A DNA stretch of 64,000 nt from Hyphomicrobiales bacterium (GTDB lineage: Bacteria; Pseudomonadota; Alphaproteobacteria; Rhizobiales; Rhizobiaceae): contig UCIV01000003.1 of NCBI GenBank assembly GCA_900472575.1, forward strand, positions 1 to 64,000, in the 5' to 3' direction. The notes below the pieces were generated by a model that made no database searches, was not told the origin of the DNA, and saw only the letters and a program-made list of their open reading frames with translations. A program made the translations under genes and the position numbers. Below, piece by piece: positions 46,611 to 55,124 of this stretch (positions within the stretch are counted from its first letter, which is position 1; each line of letters starts with the position of its first letter).

Positions 46611-48257
46611 ATGCTTGATCTTCCTGTCGATCCCACCGATCCGTGGATACGCCCGGCGCAGACCTTTCCCGCACTGACAGACGAGATGATCGAACGCATC
46701 CGCCCATACGGGACGGAGGAGCAGATCGAGGAGGACACTTTTGTCTTCCGTCGAGGCGATCATTCGATCGATTTCCTTCTGGTTCTGGACGGCGAGCTGC
46801 AGATGTTCGCCGACGATCCCATCCAGGGCCGGCATTATCTCTACAGCTACAAGCGGGGTCAGTTCAGTGGTGAGCAGAACATGTTCACTCACCGCAGCAT
46901 TCTGCTGTCCGGCCTCTGCCTTGCTGGCTCGCGGGTGATCCGTGTCTGCCATGAAAAATTCCGTGCGTTGATCACGGGAGAGCCGGATATCGGCGAGACG
47001 ATCATCCGATCCTACATCCTTCGCCGCGCCGGCTTCGTGCGCCACGCGACCGGTGGCGGCATTCTCATCGGCCATAGGGAAAGCGGCGATCTGTTGGGCA
47101 TCCAGCGGTTTCTCATCCGCAATCTCTATCCCGTCACGATCATGGGCGTGAACGATACGGATGCGCCTGCTGTGATGCAGAGGTTCGGGATCGGTGCGGA
47201 TGATCTTCCGGCCCTGATTACGCCGGATCATGGCGTTCTCAAACAACCGACGAATGAGATACTGGCCGACGAACTGGGGCTTTTCGAACCGCCGGAAGAC
47301 GATGCGCTTTATGACGTCGTGGTGCTTGGTGCGGGACCGGCCGGGCTTGCATCGGCGGTCTATGCCGCCTCGGAAGGGCTGAAGACACTGGTCATCGAAA
47401 CCATGGCGCCGGGCGGCCAGGCCGGCACGTCGTCGAAGATCGAGAATTATCTCGGGTTCCCGACCGGTATTTCCGGGCTGGCGCTTGCGGGGCGCGCCCA
47501 TATCCAGGCACAGAAATTTGGCGCACGGCTTTGCGTGTCACGAAGTGCCGCATCACTCGATTGCTCAAACTCGCCTTATGCGGTGGGCCTGAGCGATGGC
47601 CGTTCGGTCAGCACGAAGACTGTCGTGGTTGCGACCGGCGCGCGTTATCGCAAGCTCGATATTCCCGATTATGCAAGGTTTGAAGGTCGCGGCATCCAGT
47701 ATGCGGCAACCGCGATGGAAGGCCAGATCTGTTCGGGTCAGGAAGTCGTCATTGTCGGTGGCGGCAATTCGGCAGGGCAGGCAGCGGTGTTTCTTTCCCG
47801 GACCGCGCGTCACGTGCATATGCTGGTGCGCAGCAAGATTTCCGCGACCATGTCCGACTATCTTGTCCAGCGTATCAAGAGCTCGCCGCATATCACCCTT
47901 TGCGAGGGATGCGAGATTACCGAGCTTGGCGGAGAACACGGGCTGGAAACCGTGACCTGGATCGATCGCACGAGCGGGGAGACGTTGCGCTGCAATGCCT
48001 CCAACCTGTTCGTTATGATCGGTGCGGACCCCAATACCGACTGGCTCGACGGATGCCTGGAACTCGACCGGCAAGGCTTCGTCTGTACCGGCCTTTCCTC
48101 CGACGATATGACACGGCATCCCTATGCCGCCAGCAAGCCGGGCATCTTTGCCGTAGGCGACGTGCGGGCCGGATCCGTCAAGCGGGTGGCATCAGCCGTG
48201 GGTGAGGGATCGGTTGTCGTCGCCGCGATCCATCAGTACCTCGCAGCGGCTCATTGA
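46611..48257 (+). CDS. cNMP-binding/thioredoxin-reductase-like fusion without CxxC
   Basis: A 548-residue protein. Residues about 25-150 form a Crp-like cyclic-nucleotide-binding domain (FSGEQNMFTHRSILLSGLCL). A thioredoxin-fold-like linker follows (ATGGGILIGHRESGDLLGIQ, about 145-225), and then a TrxB-type flavoprotein (VVLGAGPAGLASAVYAASEG at about 236; NADPH motif IVGGGNSAGQAAVFLSR at about 381). The redox CxxC of thioredoxin reductase is replaced by ATAM at about 366-369, so it cannot reduce thioredoxin in the usual way. It is followed directly by a convergent ZnF-UBP gene. The substrate is unknown. Confidence 0.85.
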   Translation: MLDLPVDPTDPWIRPAQTFPALTDEMIERIRPYGTEEQIEEDTFVFRRGDHSIDFLLVLDGELQMFADDPIQGRHYLYSYKRGQFSGEQNMFTHRSILLSGLCLAGSRVIRVCHEKFRALITGEPDIGETIIRSYILRRAGFVRHATGGGILIGHRESGDLLGIQRFLIRNLYPVTIMGVNDTDAPAVMQRFGIGADDLPALITPDHGVLKQPTNEILADELGLFEPPEDDALYDVVVLGAGPAGLASAVYAASEGLKTLVIETMAPGGQAGTSSKIENYLGFPTGISGLALAGRAHIQAQKFGARLCVSRSAASLDCSNSPYAVGLSDGRSVSTKTVVVATGARYRKLDIPDYARFEGRGIQYAATAMEGQICSGQEVVIVGGGNSAGQAAVFLSRTARHVHMLVRSKISATMSDYLVQRIKSSPHITLCEGCEITELGGEHGLETVTWIDRTSGETLRCNASNLFVMIGADPNTDWLDGCLELDRQGFVCTGLSSDDMTRHPYAASKPGIFAVGDVRAGSVKRVASAVGEGSVVVAAIHQYLAAAH

Positions 48258-48281
48258 ACCGCTGCCATTTCTCTTGAACTT

Positions 48282-48578
48282 TTACACGTAACGAGGGATC
48301 GGGCCGACCTGCGGTGTCTGGTCGGGCAAGTCGACGATCTCTTCGTCGATATAGCACCATCCCCAGCCTTCCGGCGGATCGTAGCCTTCGATGATCGGGT
48401 GGCGCGTGTGCTTGAAATGGGCTGTCGCATGCTTGCCTTCCGATTGGTCACAGCAGCCCACATGACCGCATTCGCGGCATAGCCTCAGATGAACCCAGGT
48501 CATGCCAAGCTCCAGACATTCCTCGCAACCGCGGGTCTTCGGCGTCACTTTTCTGATGAAATTATGATGCGTGCACAT
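48282..48578 (-). CDS. UBP-type zinc finger protein
   Basis: A 98-residue stand-alone ZnF-UBP domain. The pattern CEECLELGMTWVHLRLCREC, GHVGCCDQSEGKHATAHFKH and THRHP-like HTRHPIIEGYDPPE with GWGWCYIDEEIVDL has the Cys/His set of the family. In eukaryotes this fold binds the ubiquitin C-terminus. The bacterial role is unknown. The open frame continues to 48713, but the ATG at 48578 begins the conserved MCTHH part. It is convergent with the cNMP/TrxR-like gene and next to a receiver protein, 19 bp apart. Confidence 0.88.
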   Translation of the reverse strand: MCTHHNFIRKVTPKTRGCEECLELGMTWVHLRLCRECGHVGCCDQSEGKHATAHFKHTRHPIIEGYDPPEGWGWCYIDEEIVDLPDQTPQVGPIPRYV

Positions 48579-48597
48579 GCGCTGCTTCCTTGAGTGT

Positions 48598-48966
48598 TCA
48601 GGTTGCCGGCTGCGTTGCCTTTTCGATGCAGTCGATGAGAATATCGACCTTGAAAGGTTTTGGCAGGACGCAAGTGTCCTTGCCCAGACTAAGCCGCCCG
48701 ACCTCTTCGGCAAAGGCGGTGACGAAAATGAACGGAACCTCGCTTCCGCGCGCTGAAAGCGTCTGGAAGAGGTCGATGCCGCTCATGCCATCCATATGCA
48801 CATCGGAGACGATGCACGAACAGTCGCCTGCTGCAGTGGTGGCGAGGAACGCTTCTGCGGATTCAAAGCTGCGCGCTTCGTAACCGAGTGATCGCAAAAG
48901 GCCGCTCATCCCGCGACGGATGTTCTCTTCGTCGTCGATGATGGCAATGATGACAGGCGCTTTCAA
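48598..48966 (-). CDS. FixJ-like receiver-only response regulator
   Basis: A 122-residue receiver domain with acidic pocket IIDDEEN, phospho-acceptor D55 in CIVSDVHMDGMSG and lysine in CVLPKPFKVDIL. It resembles the FixJ/NodW receiver but has no helix-turn-helix output, so it may act by competition, phosphate transfer or protein contact. The start is uncertain: TTG at 48966 gives a clean receiver N-terminus, while the open frame extends to 49155 with unlikely sequence. The 200-bp gap to the next gene holds no other clear feature. Confidence 0.75.
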   Translation of the reverse strand: MKAPVIIAIIDDEENIRRGMSGLLRSLGYEARSFESAEAFLATTAAGDCSCIVSDVHMDGMSGIDLFQTLSARGSEVPFIFVTAFAEEVGRLSLGKDTCVLPKPFKVDILIDCIEKATQPAT

Positions 48967-49170
48967 CGGGTATGAACCAATCTCCGGGAAACCCGGTCTT
49001 TCTCTTTCCCTGTAATATGCGCCTCTGAGCCAAGGGTTTAAATTATACGGGGGTTTATTCGGCTCATTCCAAAGCGTGTCGCTATCTTTCGGGTATGTTC
49101 CAAACGCTTTGATGTTTGCTTCATCGCATTTCTTTGACGCAAAATCGCTTCGCACTTTTGCGCGAAATGC

Positions 49171-49788
49171 TTAACGGTGCGACAGGCCGAGCAACTCTGC
49201 CATCTTCACAAGATCAGCGAAGGTTTTCGCGCTCATCTTGCGACTTACTTTGCCGCGATGGATCTTCACGGTGATCTCGCTTAGGCCCAGTTCGCCGGCG
49301 ATCTGCTTATTCATCAGGCCGGCCGTTGCCATGGCCATGATCTGCTGTTCGCGCGGAGAAAGCTGGGTATAGCGGGATTTCAGGTCAGCCTCGGTTTTGC
49401 TGGAGCCCAGGAATTCCTGATGCTTCAGCACAGCCGAGGCGACGGAATCGAGAATGTCCTGATCTCGGAACGGCTTGGAAAGAAAGTCTGCGGCTCCAGC
49501 CTTCATGGCGCGCACCGTCATCGGGATATCGCCATGTGCGGTAACGAATATGATCGGAACGACGATGCCGCGATCGGTGAGTTTCTGCTGGAAATCCAGT
49601 CCGCTGGTGAAGGGAAGCCGGATATCGAGGATCAGGCAGCTGGCCTCGGGAAGGCAATCGTCCTCGTAGAGGTCGAGCGCGGTCGCAAATGTCCGCACGC
49701 GGTAACCGACGGAGCGAAGCAGAGTGTCGAGTGCCTGCCGGATCAGCGGCTCGTCATCGACAACCAGAATGATTGGGCTTTCCGTCAT
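49171..49788 (-). CDS. FixJ/NodW-family response regulator
   Basis: A 205-residue two-domain regulator. The receiver (DDEPLIRQALDTLL, phospho-acceptor D55 in CLILDIRLPFTSG, KPFRDQDIL) is followed by a LuxR-type helix-turn-helix (LSPREQQIMAMATAGLMNKQ, LGLSEITVKIHRGKVSRKM). It is a likely partner of the PAS kinase at 43910-45484, which shares strand and class, although other genes intervene. The target genes are not seen. The preceding 198 bp to the AraC gene include no identified site beyond AT-rich sequence. Confidence 0.9.
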   Translation of the reverse strand: MTESPIILVVDDEPLIRQALDTLLRSVGYRVRTFATALDLYEDDCLPEASCLILDIRLPFTSGLDFQQKLTDRGIVVPIIFVTAHGDIPMTVRAMKAGAADFLSKPFRDQDILDSVASAVLKHQEFLGSSKTEADLKSRYTQLSPREQQIMAMATAGLMNKQIAGELGLSEITVKIHRGKVSRKMSAKTFADLVKMAELLGLSHR

Positions 49789-49986
49789 ATCCTCAATTCA
49801 TTGAAATTGCCGTGTTTCAAGCTCTAACCGACCCTACGCGGCAGCTTCCGCCAAGGGCAATCATACCCGAGTATATGAGGCTAAAACCCATGTGTGCGAA
49901 AACTGACTGACTGTAGAATATCCGATTGGCGGCGGTCATCTCAATATGGACTGGTGAAAATTCAACAGACCCACAGGAGAGCGCAG

Positions 49987-50535
49987 ATGTCCGCCACCGC
50001 AGCTGTTGTCGCCCGTCAGATCAACCCGCTCGATATGAGCACCATCTATGCCGATCTCACAGGCCTATATCCAGAAAATCCCTTGTCCATCGACGCCAAA
50101 ATCACCGAACGCCAGCCTGCCCAATTGCGGCTTGTGGAGCCGGTTGCATCTGTCAGGCCTGAAAAGCAGGGCACGACCGGTGGCCTTGCTCCCTGGCAGG
50201 TCAAGAAGGTGAAGCTATATATCGAAGCGCGTATCGGACATGGCATTCCGCTCGATGAACTGGCGCAGCAGGTTCGCCTTAGCACAAGTTATTTTTCCGC
50301 GGCATTCAAGGCAACCTTCGGCGTTCCTCCGCACAGCTATGTCGTGTCTTGCCGGGTGGAGTATGCCAAGCAGCGTATGTTGACCACCAATGCGCCGCTC
50401 TGCGAGATCGCCCTCGATTGCGGACTGGCCGACCAGTCTCATCTATCCCGCGTGTTCCGGCGCGTCACCGGCACCACGCCCAGCGCCTGGCGTCGTTATT
50501 TCTCCCGTCCGGACCGTGCCGTCGCGCTGCAATAG
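49987..50535 (+). CDS. AraC-family transcriptional regulator
   Basis: A 182-residue protein with an unrecognised N-terminal 80 residues and a C-terminal AraC/XylS double helix-turn-helix (VKLYIEARIGHGIPLDELAQ, then STSYFSAAFKATFGVPPHSY, and EIALDCGLADQSHLSRVFRR). The ATG at 49987 with CAGGAGA upstream is preferred over the frame start at 49894. It lies divergent from the FixJ-family regulator, so a role in the same stress or signalling circuit is possible. The effector is unknown. Confidence 0.88.
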   Translation: MSATAAVVARQINPLDMSTIYADLTGLYPENPLSIDAKITERQPAQLRLVEPVASVRPEKQGTTGGLAPWQVKKVKLYIEARIGHGIPLDELAQQVRLSTSYFSAAFKATFGVPPHSYVVSCRVEYAKQRMLTTNAPLCEIALDCGLADQSHLSRVFRRVTGTTPSAWRRYFSRPDRAVALQ

Positions 50536-50561
50536 GCGACTGCATGCGTGCCGTGTCGAGG

Positions 50562-50592
50562 CGCTGCAGGCGGCCCCCTCAGGCCTGCAGCG
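50562..50592 (+). terminator. hairpin after AraC gene
   Basis: A perfect 10-bp inverted repeat (CGCTGCAGGC / GCCTGCAGCG) with an 11-nt loop, 27 nt after the stop, without a strong T-run. The remainder of 50593-50725 holds no recognised feature. Confidence 0.45.
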
Positions 50593-50725
50593 TCTCGATC
50601 TGAAGCGACCGATGATGCAAGGATATCACGGTGGCTTAGCATTTTCGAAGATTGTATCAGAATGGGGAACTACTTGCCCTTGATCGCGTTAGGCGGCCGG
50701 ACGGGATGGTGACGACGGTGAAGTC

Positions 50726-50751
50726 GGAACCTGAAACTGGGATGCGGGCTT
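50726..50751 (+). promoter_or_regulatory. possible general-stress promoter (GGAAC-N19-TT)
   Basis: GGAAC at 50726-50730, then 19 bp, then TT, ends 34 bp before the receiver gene. The spacer is one base longer than the best consensus, so this is a weaker candidate than the one before dps. Confidence 0.35.
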
Positions 50752-50784
50752 CTTGTCTTACCGCTGCATCCGATAGGACGGACC

Positions 50785-51183
50785 ATGGCGGATGACGCAT
50801 CAATTCAATTGCTTCTGGTCGAAGACGACCATCTTCTGCGGCTCGATGCCGAGGAGTTGTTGATCGAAAACGGCTTCGAGGTTGCGTCCTTCGCTTCCGC
50901 AGAAGAGGCAATTGCCGCGCTGGATGCGGATGCCGCCCAGTTTTCGGGCGTTATCACCGATATCCGCCTTGGCAAAGGTGCGAACGGCTGGCAGGTCGGC
51001 CGCCATGCGCGGCAGTGTCAGTCAAACATTCCCGTCGTCTATGTGACGGCTGATAGCGCGGCTGAATGGACGTCGCATGGCGTACCAAACAGCGTGCTGA
51101 TCCAGAAACCCTTCGTGCCGGCACAGTTGATCTCCGCTATCAGCGGGCTTCTCAACGATGCCGCCATGGCGAATGCGGTGTGA
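50785..51183 (+). CDS. receiver-only response regulator
   Basis: A 132-residue single-domain receiver. The phosphorylation aspartate is D59 in GVITDIRLGKGANGW, the acidic pocket is VEDDH, and the switch lysine is in QKPFVPAQLI. No output domain is present, so it probably passes phosphate or binds partners, as do receiver proteins in alphaproteobacterial stress signalling. The preceding 249 bp contain a hairpin and a possible GGAAC-type promoter. Convergent with the agmatinase gene. Confidence 0.85.
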   Translation: MADDASIQLLLVEDDHLLRLDAEELLIENGFEVASFASAEEAIAALDADAAQFSGVITDIRLGKGANGWQVGRHARQCQSNIPVVYVTADSAAEWTSHGVPNSVLIQKPFVPAQLISAISGLLNDAAMANAV

Positions 51184-51189
51184 TCGGCG

Positions 51190-52167
51190 CTAGTTGGTGC
51201 CGCGACGCCTGCCAATGATTTCGGCCATGACGCAGAGCAATTCGAACATCACGGTTATGCCGAGGAAGGCGGTAGCACCGCTCGTGTCGAATGGCGGTGA
51301 GACCTCCACCATGTCGGCGCCGACGATATTGAGCCCGCGCAAGGCCCGCACGACCTGAAGTGCCTGAAAACTGTTCGGGCCACCGATCTCCGGTGTGCCG
51401 GTTCCGGGCGCGAATGCCGGATCGATGAAGTCGATGTCATAGCTGACATAGGTCTCGCCCGAACCGGCAATTTCCCTTGCCTCAACCATGACGTCCTCGA
51501 CACCGCGGGCATGAAATTCCTCGATCGGGATGACGCGAATACCGACCGCATCGGCGAAGTCACGGTCCTCGAAATCATAGGCCGGGCCGCGGATGCCGAT
51601 CATGCAGACGCGCTTGGGATCGAGCAATTCTTCCTCTACGGCGCGGCGGAAGGGCGTGCCGTGGGTATATTTGAAGCCGCCGAAATAGGAGTGGAAGAGA
51701 TCGGTGTGGCTGTCGAAATGGATCATACCGAGCGGCCTGTCGCGGCCGAGCGAGCGCAGGATAGGCAATGACGAAAGATGATCGCCGCCGGCGGTTAACG
51801 GCATGATGCCGGCCGCTTTTACCCGATCATAGAAGGCGGTGATCCGCCGCATCGAATCCTCGACATCGGCCGGGTTCGGCCCGACATCGCCCAGATCGGC
51901 GCAGTTTGCGAGATCATAAGGCCTGATCCGCGTTGCACCATTCTCGTGCCGGACCATGCTGGAGAGATCACGTAACTGGCGTGGCGCATGGCGGGGGCCG
52001 GGCCGGTTTGTCGTGCCGCCATCCCAAGGGACGCCGATCAGGCCGATGTCGACCTGGCTCAACCGTGCGTCATCCAGCGCAATATGCGGCAGGCGCATGA
52101 AGGTTGCGATACCGGCAAAGCGCGGCAGATCAACGCCCGAGATCGGGCGGAATTCGGAATTGGTCAT
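51190..52167 (-). CDS. speB: agmatinase-family ureohydrolase
   Basis: A 325-residue binuclear-manganese ureohydrolase. The metal ligands are in TAGGDHLSSLP, IHFDSHTDLF and YVSYDIDFIDPAFAPG, all family hallmarks. It would release urea from agmatine or a related guanidino compound. Specificity (agmatine, guanidinobutyrate, guanidinopropionate) cannot be fixed from sequence. A GTG at 52179 would add four residues. It follows a class III aminotransferase on the same strand, 85 bp away, which suggests a guanidino-acid or amine catabolic pair. Confidence 0.85.
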   Translation of the reverse strand: MTNSEFRPISGVDLPRFAGIATFMRLPHIALDDARLSQVDIGLIGVPWDGGTTNRPGPRHAPRQLRDLSSMVRHENGATRIRPYDLANCADLGDVGPNPADVEDSMRRITAFYDRVKAAGIMPLTAGGDHLSSLPILRSLGRDRPLGMIHFDSHTDLFHSYFGGFKYTHGTPFRRAVEEELLDPKRVCMIGIRGPAYDFEDRDFADAVGIRVIPIEEFHARGVEDVMVEAREIAGSGETYVSYDIDFIDPAFAPGTGTPEIGGPNSFQALQVVRALRGLNIVGADMVEVSPPFDTSGATAFLGITVMFELLCVMAEIIGRRRGTN

Positions 52168-52252
52168 GCAGGTTCCCACGCGGCATTGCCGCTCATATCG
52201 TGCGAAATGATGCGGGCCGCGTCTCGAAACTCCGGCCCGCTTTTCGTGGCAG

Positions 52253-53635
52253 TCAGCCGAATACCTTGGTCAGGGCCTTGTCGATGGCACCGGTGATCTG
52301 GTCGATTTCGCTGGCATTAATGATCAGCGGCGGGCTCATGCACAGCGTGTTGTTGAGGCCGGGGACCGAGCGGTTGGTGGCGCCGATTATGACGCCCTGC
52401 GCCAGGCAGTCGGCCGTGACGGCCTGGACCATCTTTTCCGGTGCCGGTTCCTTGGTTGCGCGATCCATCACAAGCTCCGCGCCGCAGAACAGGCCGAGGC
52501 CACGGACATCGCCGATCACCTGATGGCGGCTCTGCAATTCGCGCAGGTTGTTCATCAGCCGTTCGCCCATTTTCAGCGTGTTTTCGAGTAGGCCTTCGTC
52601 CTCGATGATCCGCATGTTTTCAAGCGCTGCGGCCGGTCCGGACGTGCAGCCGCCGAAGGTGGAGATGTCGCGGAAATAGGACATCGGGTCGGTTGGATCG
52701 TCCTTGAACAGTTCGAAGACCTTTTCGGTCGTCACCGTGCAGGAGATCGCTGCATAACCGGAGGCGACGCCCTTCGCCATGGTGACGAAATCGGGCTCGA
52801 TACCGTAGTGCTGGTAACCGAACCATTTGCCGGTTCGGCCCATGCCGCAGACGACTTCGTCGATATGCAGCAGGACATCGTATTTGCGGCAGATTTCCTG
52901 CACGCGTTCCCAATAGCCCTTCGGCGGGGTGATGACGCCGCCGCCGGCAGTGACCGGTTCTAGGCACAGAAGACCAACGGTTTCCGGGCCTTCGCGCAGG
53001 ATGACTTCCTCGATCGCGTTGGCGGCGCGGATGCCGTAATCGTCCACGTCACCCCACTGGCTGCGATATTCGAGGCAGTGTGGCACCTCGACAAAACCTT
53101 CCGGCATCGGGCCGTATTGCTCGCGGCGCTCCTTCTGGCCGGCGGCGGCCAGCGTGCCGAGCGTCGTGCCGTGATAATCGCGGTCGCGGTAGAGGATCTT
53201 GTACTTGCCGCCATTGTGTTTGCGATGCGCGATCTGGCGCACCATCTTGAACACCTTCTCGTTCGCTTCCGAACCGGAATTCGAATAATAGACGCGGGTC
53301 ATGCCCGGCATCTTTTCGATCAGTTTTTCGGCAAACAGCGCTGCCGGGACGTTGCCGGCGGCGCCCGCGAAATAGTTGAGTTTTATCAATTGGTCGCGCA
53401 CCGCATCGGCAATCGAGGTGCGTCCATAACCGACATTGACGGTCCACACTGCCCCCGCCACCGCATCGAGATATTCCTTGCCGGTCGCATCCCAGACACG
53501 CGTGCCCTTGCCCTCGACATAGATCTTCGGGTCGACGCTCTCATATTGCTTGTGCTGCGAGAGATGATGCCAGACATGGGCGCGATCGGCCTCGATGACG
53601 GCCTGGATGTCGTTCGGACGGGAAGCGACGTTCAT
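52253..53635 (-). CDS. class III aminotransferase
   Basis: A 460-residue PLP enzyme of the omega-amino-acid/diamine aminotransferase family. The PLP lysine is in DFVTMAKGVASGYAAISC, with the HIDEVVCGMGRTGKWFGYQH aspartate motif before it and YYSNSGSEANEKVFKMVRQ at the phosphate-binding glycine region. It probably transaminates a terminal amine to pyruvate or 2-oxoglutarate. The true substrate is unknown, and the neighbouring agmatinase makes an amine product, such as putrescine or 4-aminobutyrate, a reasonable guess. The ATG at 53635 is chosen over the upstream in-frame one at 53686. Confidence 0.87.
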   Translation of the reverse strand: MNVASRPNDIQAVIEADRAHVWHHLSQHKQYESVDPKIYVEGKGTRVWDATGKEYLDAVAGAVWTVNVGYGRTSIADAVRDQLIKLNYFAGAAGNVPAALFAEKLIEKMPGMTRVYYSNSGSEANEKVFKMVRQIAHRKHNGGKYKILYRDRDYHGTTLGTLAAAGQKERREQYGPMPEGFVEVPHCLEYRSQWGDVDDYGIRAANAIEEVILREGPETVGLLCLEPVTAGGGVITPPKGYWERVQEICRKYDVLLHIDEVVCGMGRTGKWFGYQHYGIEPDFVTMAKGVASGYAAISCTVTTEKVFELFKDDPTDPMSYFRDISTFGGCTSGPAAALENMRIIEDEGLLENTLKMGERLMNNLRELQSRHQVIGDVRGLGLFCGAELVMDRATKEPAPEKMVQAVTADCLAQGVIIGATNRSVPGLNNTLCMSPPLIINASEIDQITGAIDKALTKVFG

Positions 53636-53910
53636 GATGTTCCTCTTTCTTGCTTTATATGCCGTCCAGCCCTTTCCTCGGAGCATGGCGACGTTTGTTG
53701 TTGCCCATGAAAGAGCCCTTCTCGCCTCATGTCAAAGGATTTGCGCGGTAATTTTACGAAAGCGGTGGTGGCGTTTGAAAGCGGAGCAACGGAGGCGTGA
53801 GATACGCGTTAATTTTATTAGCGCAGCGTACTTTAGAGGCCGCAAACGGCTTTCGATCCCGGTGCAATTCCCTTAGGATTACAGGCTCTTGGGAAATTCT
53901 GGGAGGAAAC

Positions 53911-55113
53911 ATGAAGATCACCAAGCTGGAGACGGTGCGTGTCGCCGAGCGGAGCAACCTGCTCTGGGTTCGGGTTCACACCGATGAGGGCATTACCGGA
54001 TTGGGGGAGACCTTTTTCGGGGCCGAAACGGTGGAAAGCTATATCCACGAATATGTCGCCCCGCGTGTCATCGGCCGCGATCCGCTGGCGATCGATCTTC
54101 TGGCGCAGGAACTGGTCGGTTATGTCGGCTTCCGTTCGTCGGGTGCCGAAGTGCGCGGCAATTCCGCCTTCGACATCGCGCTGTGGGACATTTTCGGCAA
54201 AGTGACCGGCCAGCCGATCGCGCAGCTGCTCGGCGGTTTTTCGCGCAAGGAAATCCGCACCTACAATACCTGCGCGGGCACTGAATATATCAAGAAGGCG
54301 ACGGGGCAGACGACGGCCAATTACGGGCTTTCGACCGGCAAGGACTATGACGACCTGAACGGCTTCCTGCACCGCGCCGACGAACTGGCGGAATCGCTGC
54401 TTTCCGAAGGCATCACGGCGATGAAGATCTGGCCATTCGACCAAGCGGCGGAAAAGACCAAGGGTCAGTATATCTCGTCTGCCGATCTGAAGGCGGCGCT
54501 CGAACCCTTCGAGAAGATCCGCAAGGCCGTTGGCGACAAAATCGATATCATGGTCGAGTTCCATTCGATGTGGCAGCTGTTGCCGGCGATGCAGATCGCC
54601 AAGGCTTTGAAGCCCTACAACACGTTCTGGCACGAAGACCCGATCAAGATGGACAGCCTGTCCAGCCTGAAACGCTATGCTGAAGTCTCGCCCGCGCCGA
54701 TCTCGGCGTCCGAGACGCTCGCCACGCGCTGGGGCTTTCGCGATTATCTGGAAACCGGGGCTGCCGGCATCGTCATGCTCGATATTTCCTGGTGTGGCGG
54801 GCTTTCGGAATCGCGCAAGATCGCCTCGATGGCGGAAGCCTGGCATCTGCCGGTCGCCCCGCATGATTGCACCGGCCCAGTCGTGCTCTGCGCCTCGACG
54901 CATCTGTCGCTCAACGCGCCGAATGCACTGGTGCAGGAAAGCGTGCGCGCCTTCTACAATACTTGGTATCGCGATCTGGTGACGGCGTTGCCTGAGGTGA
55001 ATAACGGCATGATCACTGTGCCGCCCGGTCCGGGTCTTGGCATGGAGCTCAACCCGGAACTCGACAAGGCCTTCACCGTTAGCCGTCGGTTCTCCGACGC
55101 TTCGTCCATCTGA
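53911..55113 (+). CDS. enolase-superfamily (mandelate racemase/muconate lactonizing) protein
   Basis: A 400-residue acid-sugar dehydratase-like enzyme. The metal-binding and catalytic residues are visible: MKIWPFD (lysine), VEFHSMW, WHEDPIKMD and ISASETLATRWG (metal ligand acidic residues), and VAPHDCTGPVV (histidine base). It would abstract a proton from a sugar acid and lose water. The exact substrate is not assigned. GGGAGG precedes the ATG at 53911. The 275-bp upstream region 53636-53910 shows no clear operator. It begins a locus with an EamA transporter. Confidence 0.88.
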   Translation: MKITKLETVRVAERSNLLWVRVHTDEGITGLGETFFGAETVESYIHEYVAPRVIGRDPLAIDLLAQELVGYVGFRSSGAEVRGNSAFDIALWDIFGKVTGQPIAQLLGGFSRKEIRTYNTCAGTEYIKKATGQTTANYGLSTGKDYDDLNGFLHRADELAESLLSEGITAMKIWPFDQAAEKTKGQYISSADLKAALEPFEKIRKAVGDKIDIMVEFHSMWQLLPAMQIAKALKPYNTFWHEDPIKMDSLSSLKRYAEVSPAPISASETLATRWGFRDYLETGAAGIVMLDISWCGGLSESRKIASMAEAWHLPVAPHDCTGPVVLCASTHLSLNAPNALVQESVRAFYNTWYRDLVTALPEVNNGMITVPPGPGLGMELNPELDKAFTVSRRFSDASSI

Positions 55114-55124
55114 GGAGACCAGCC

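Noticed and set aside
48967..49155. N-terminal extension of the receiver-only regulator
   Set aside because: The added 63 residues lack any domain and precede an obvious receiver start. They appear to be untranslated leader.
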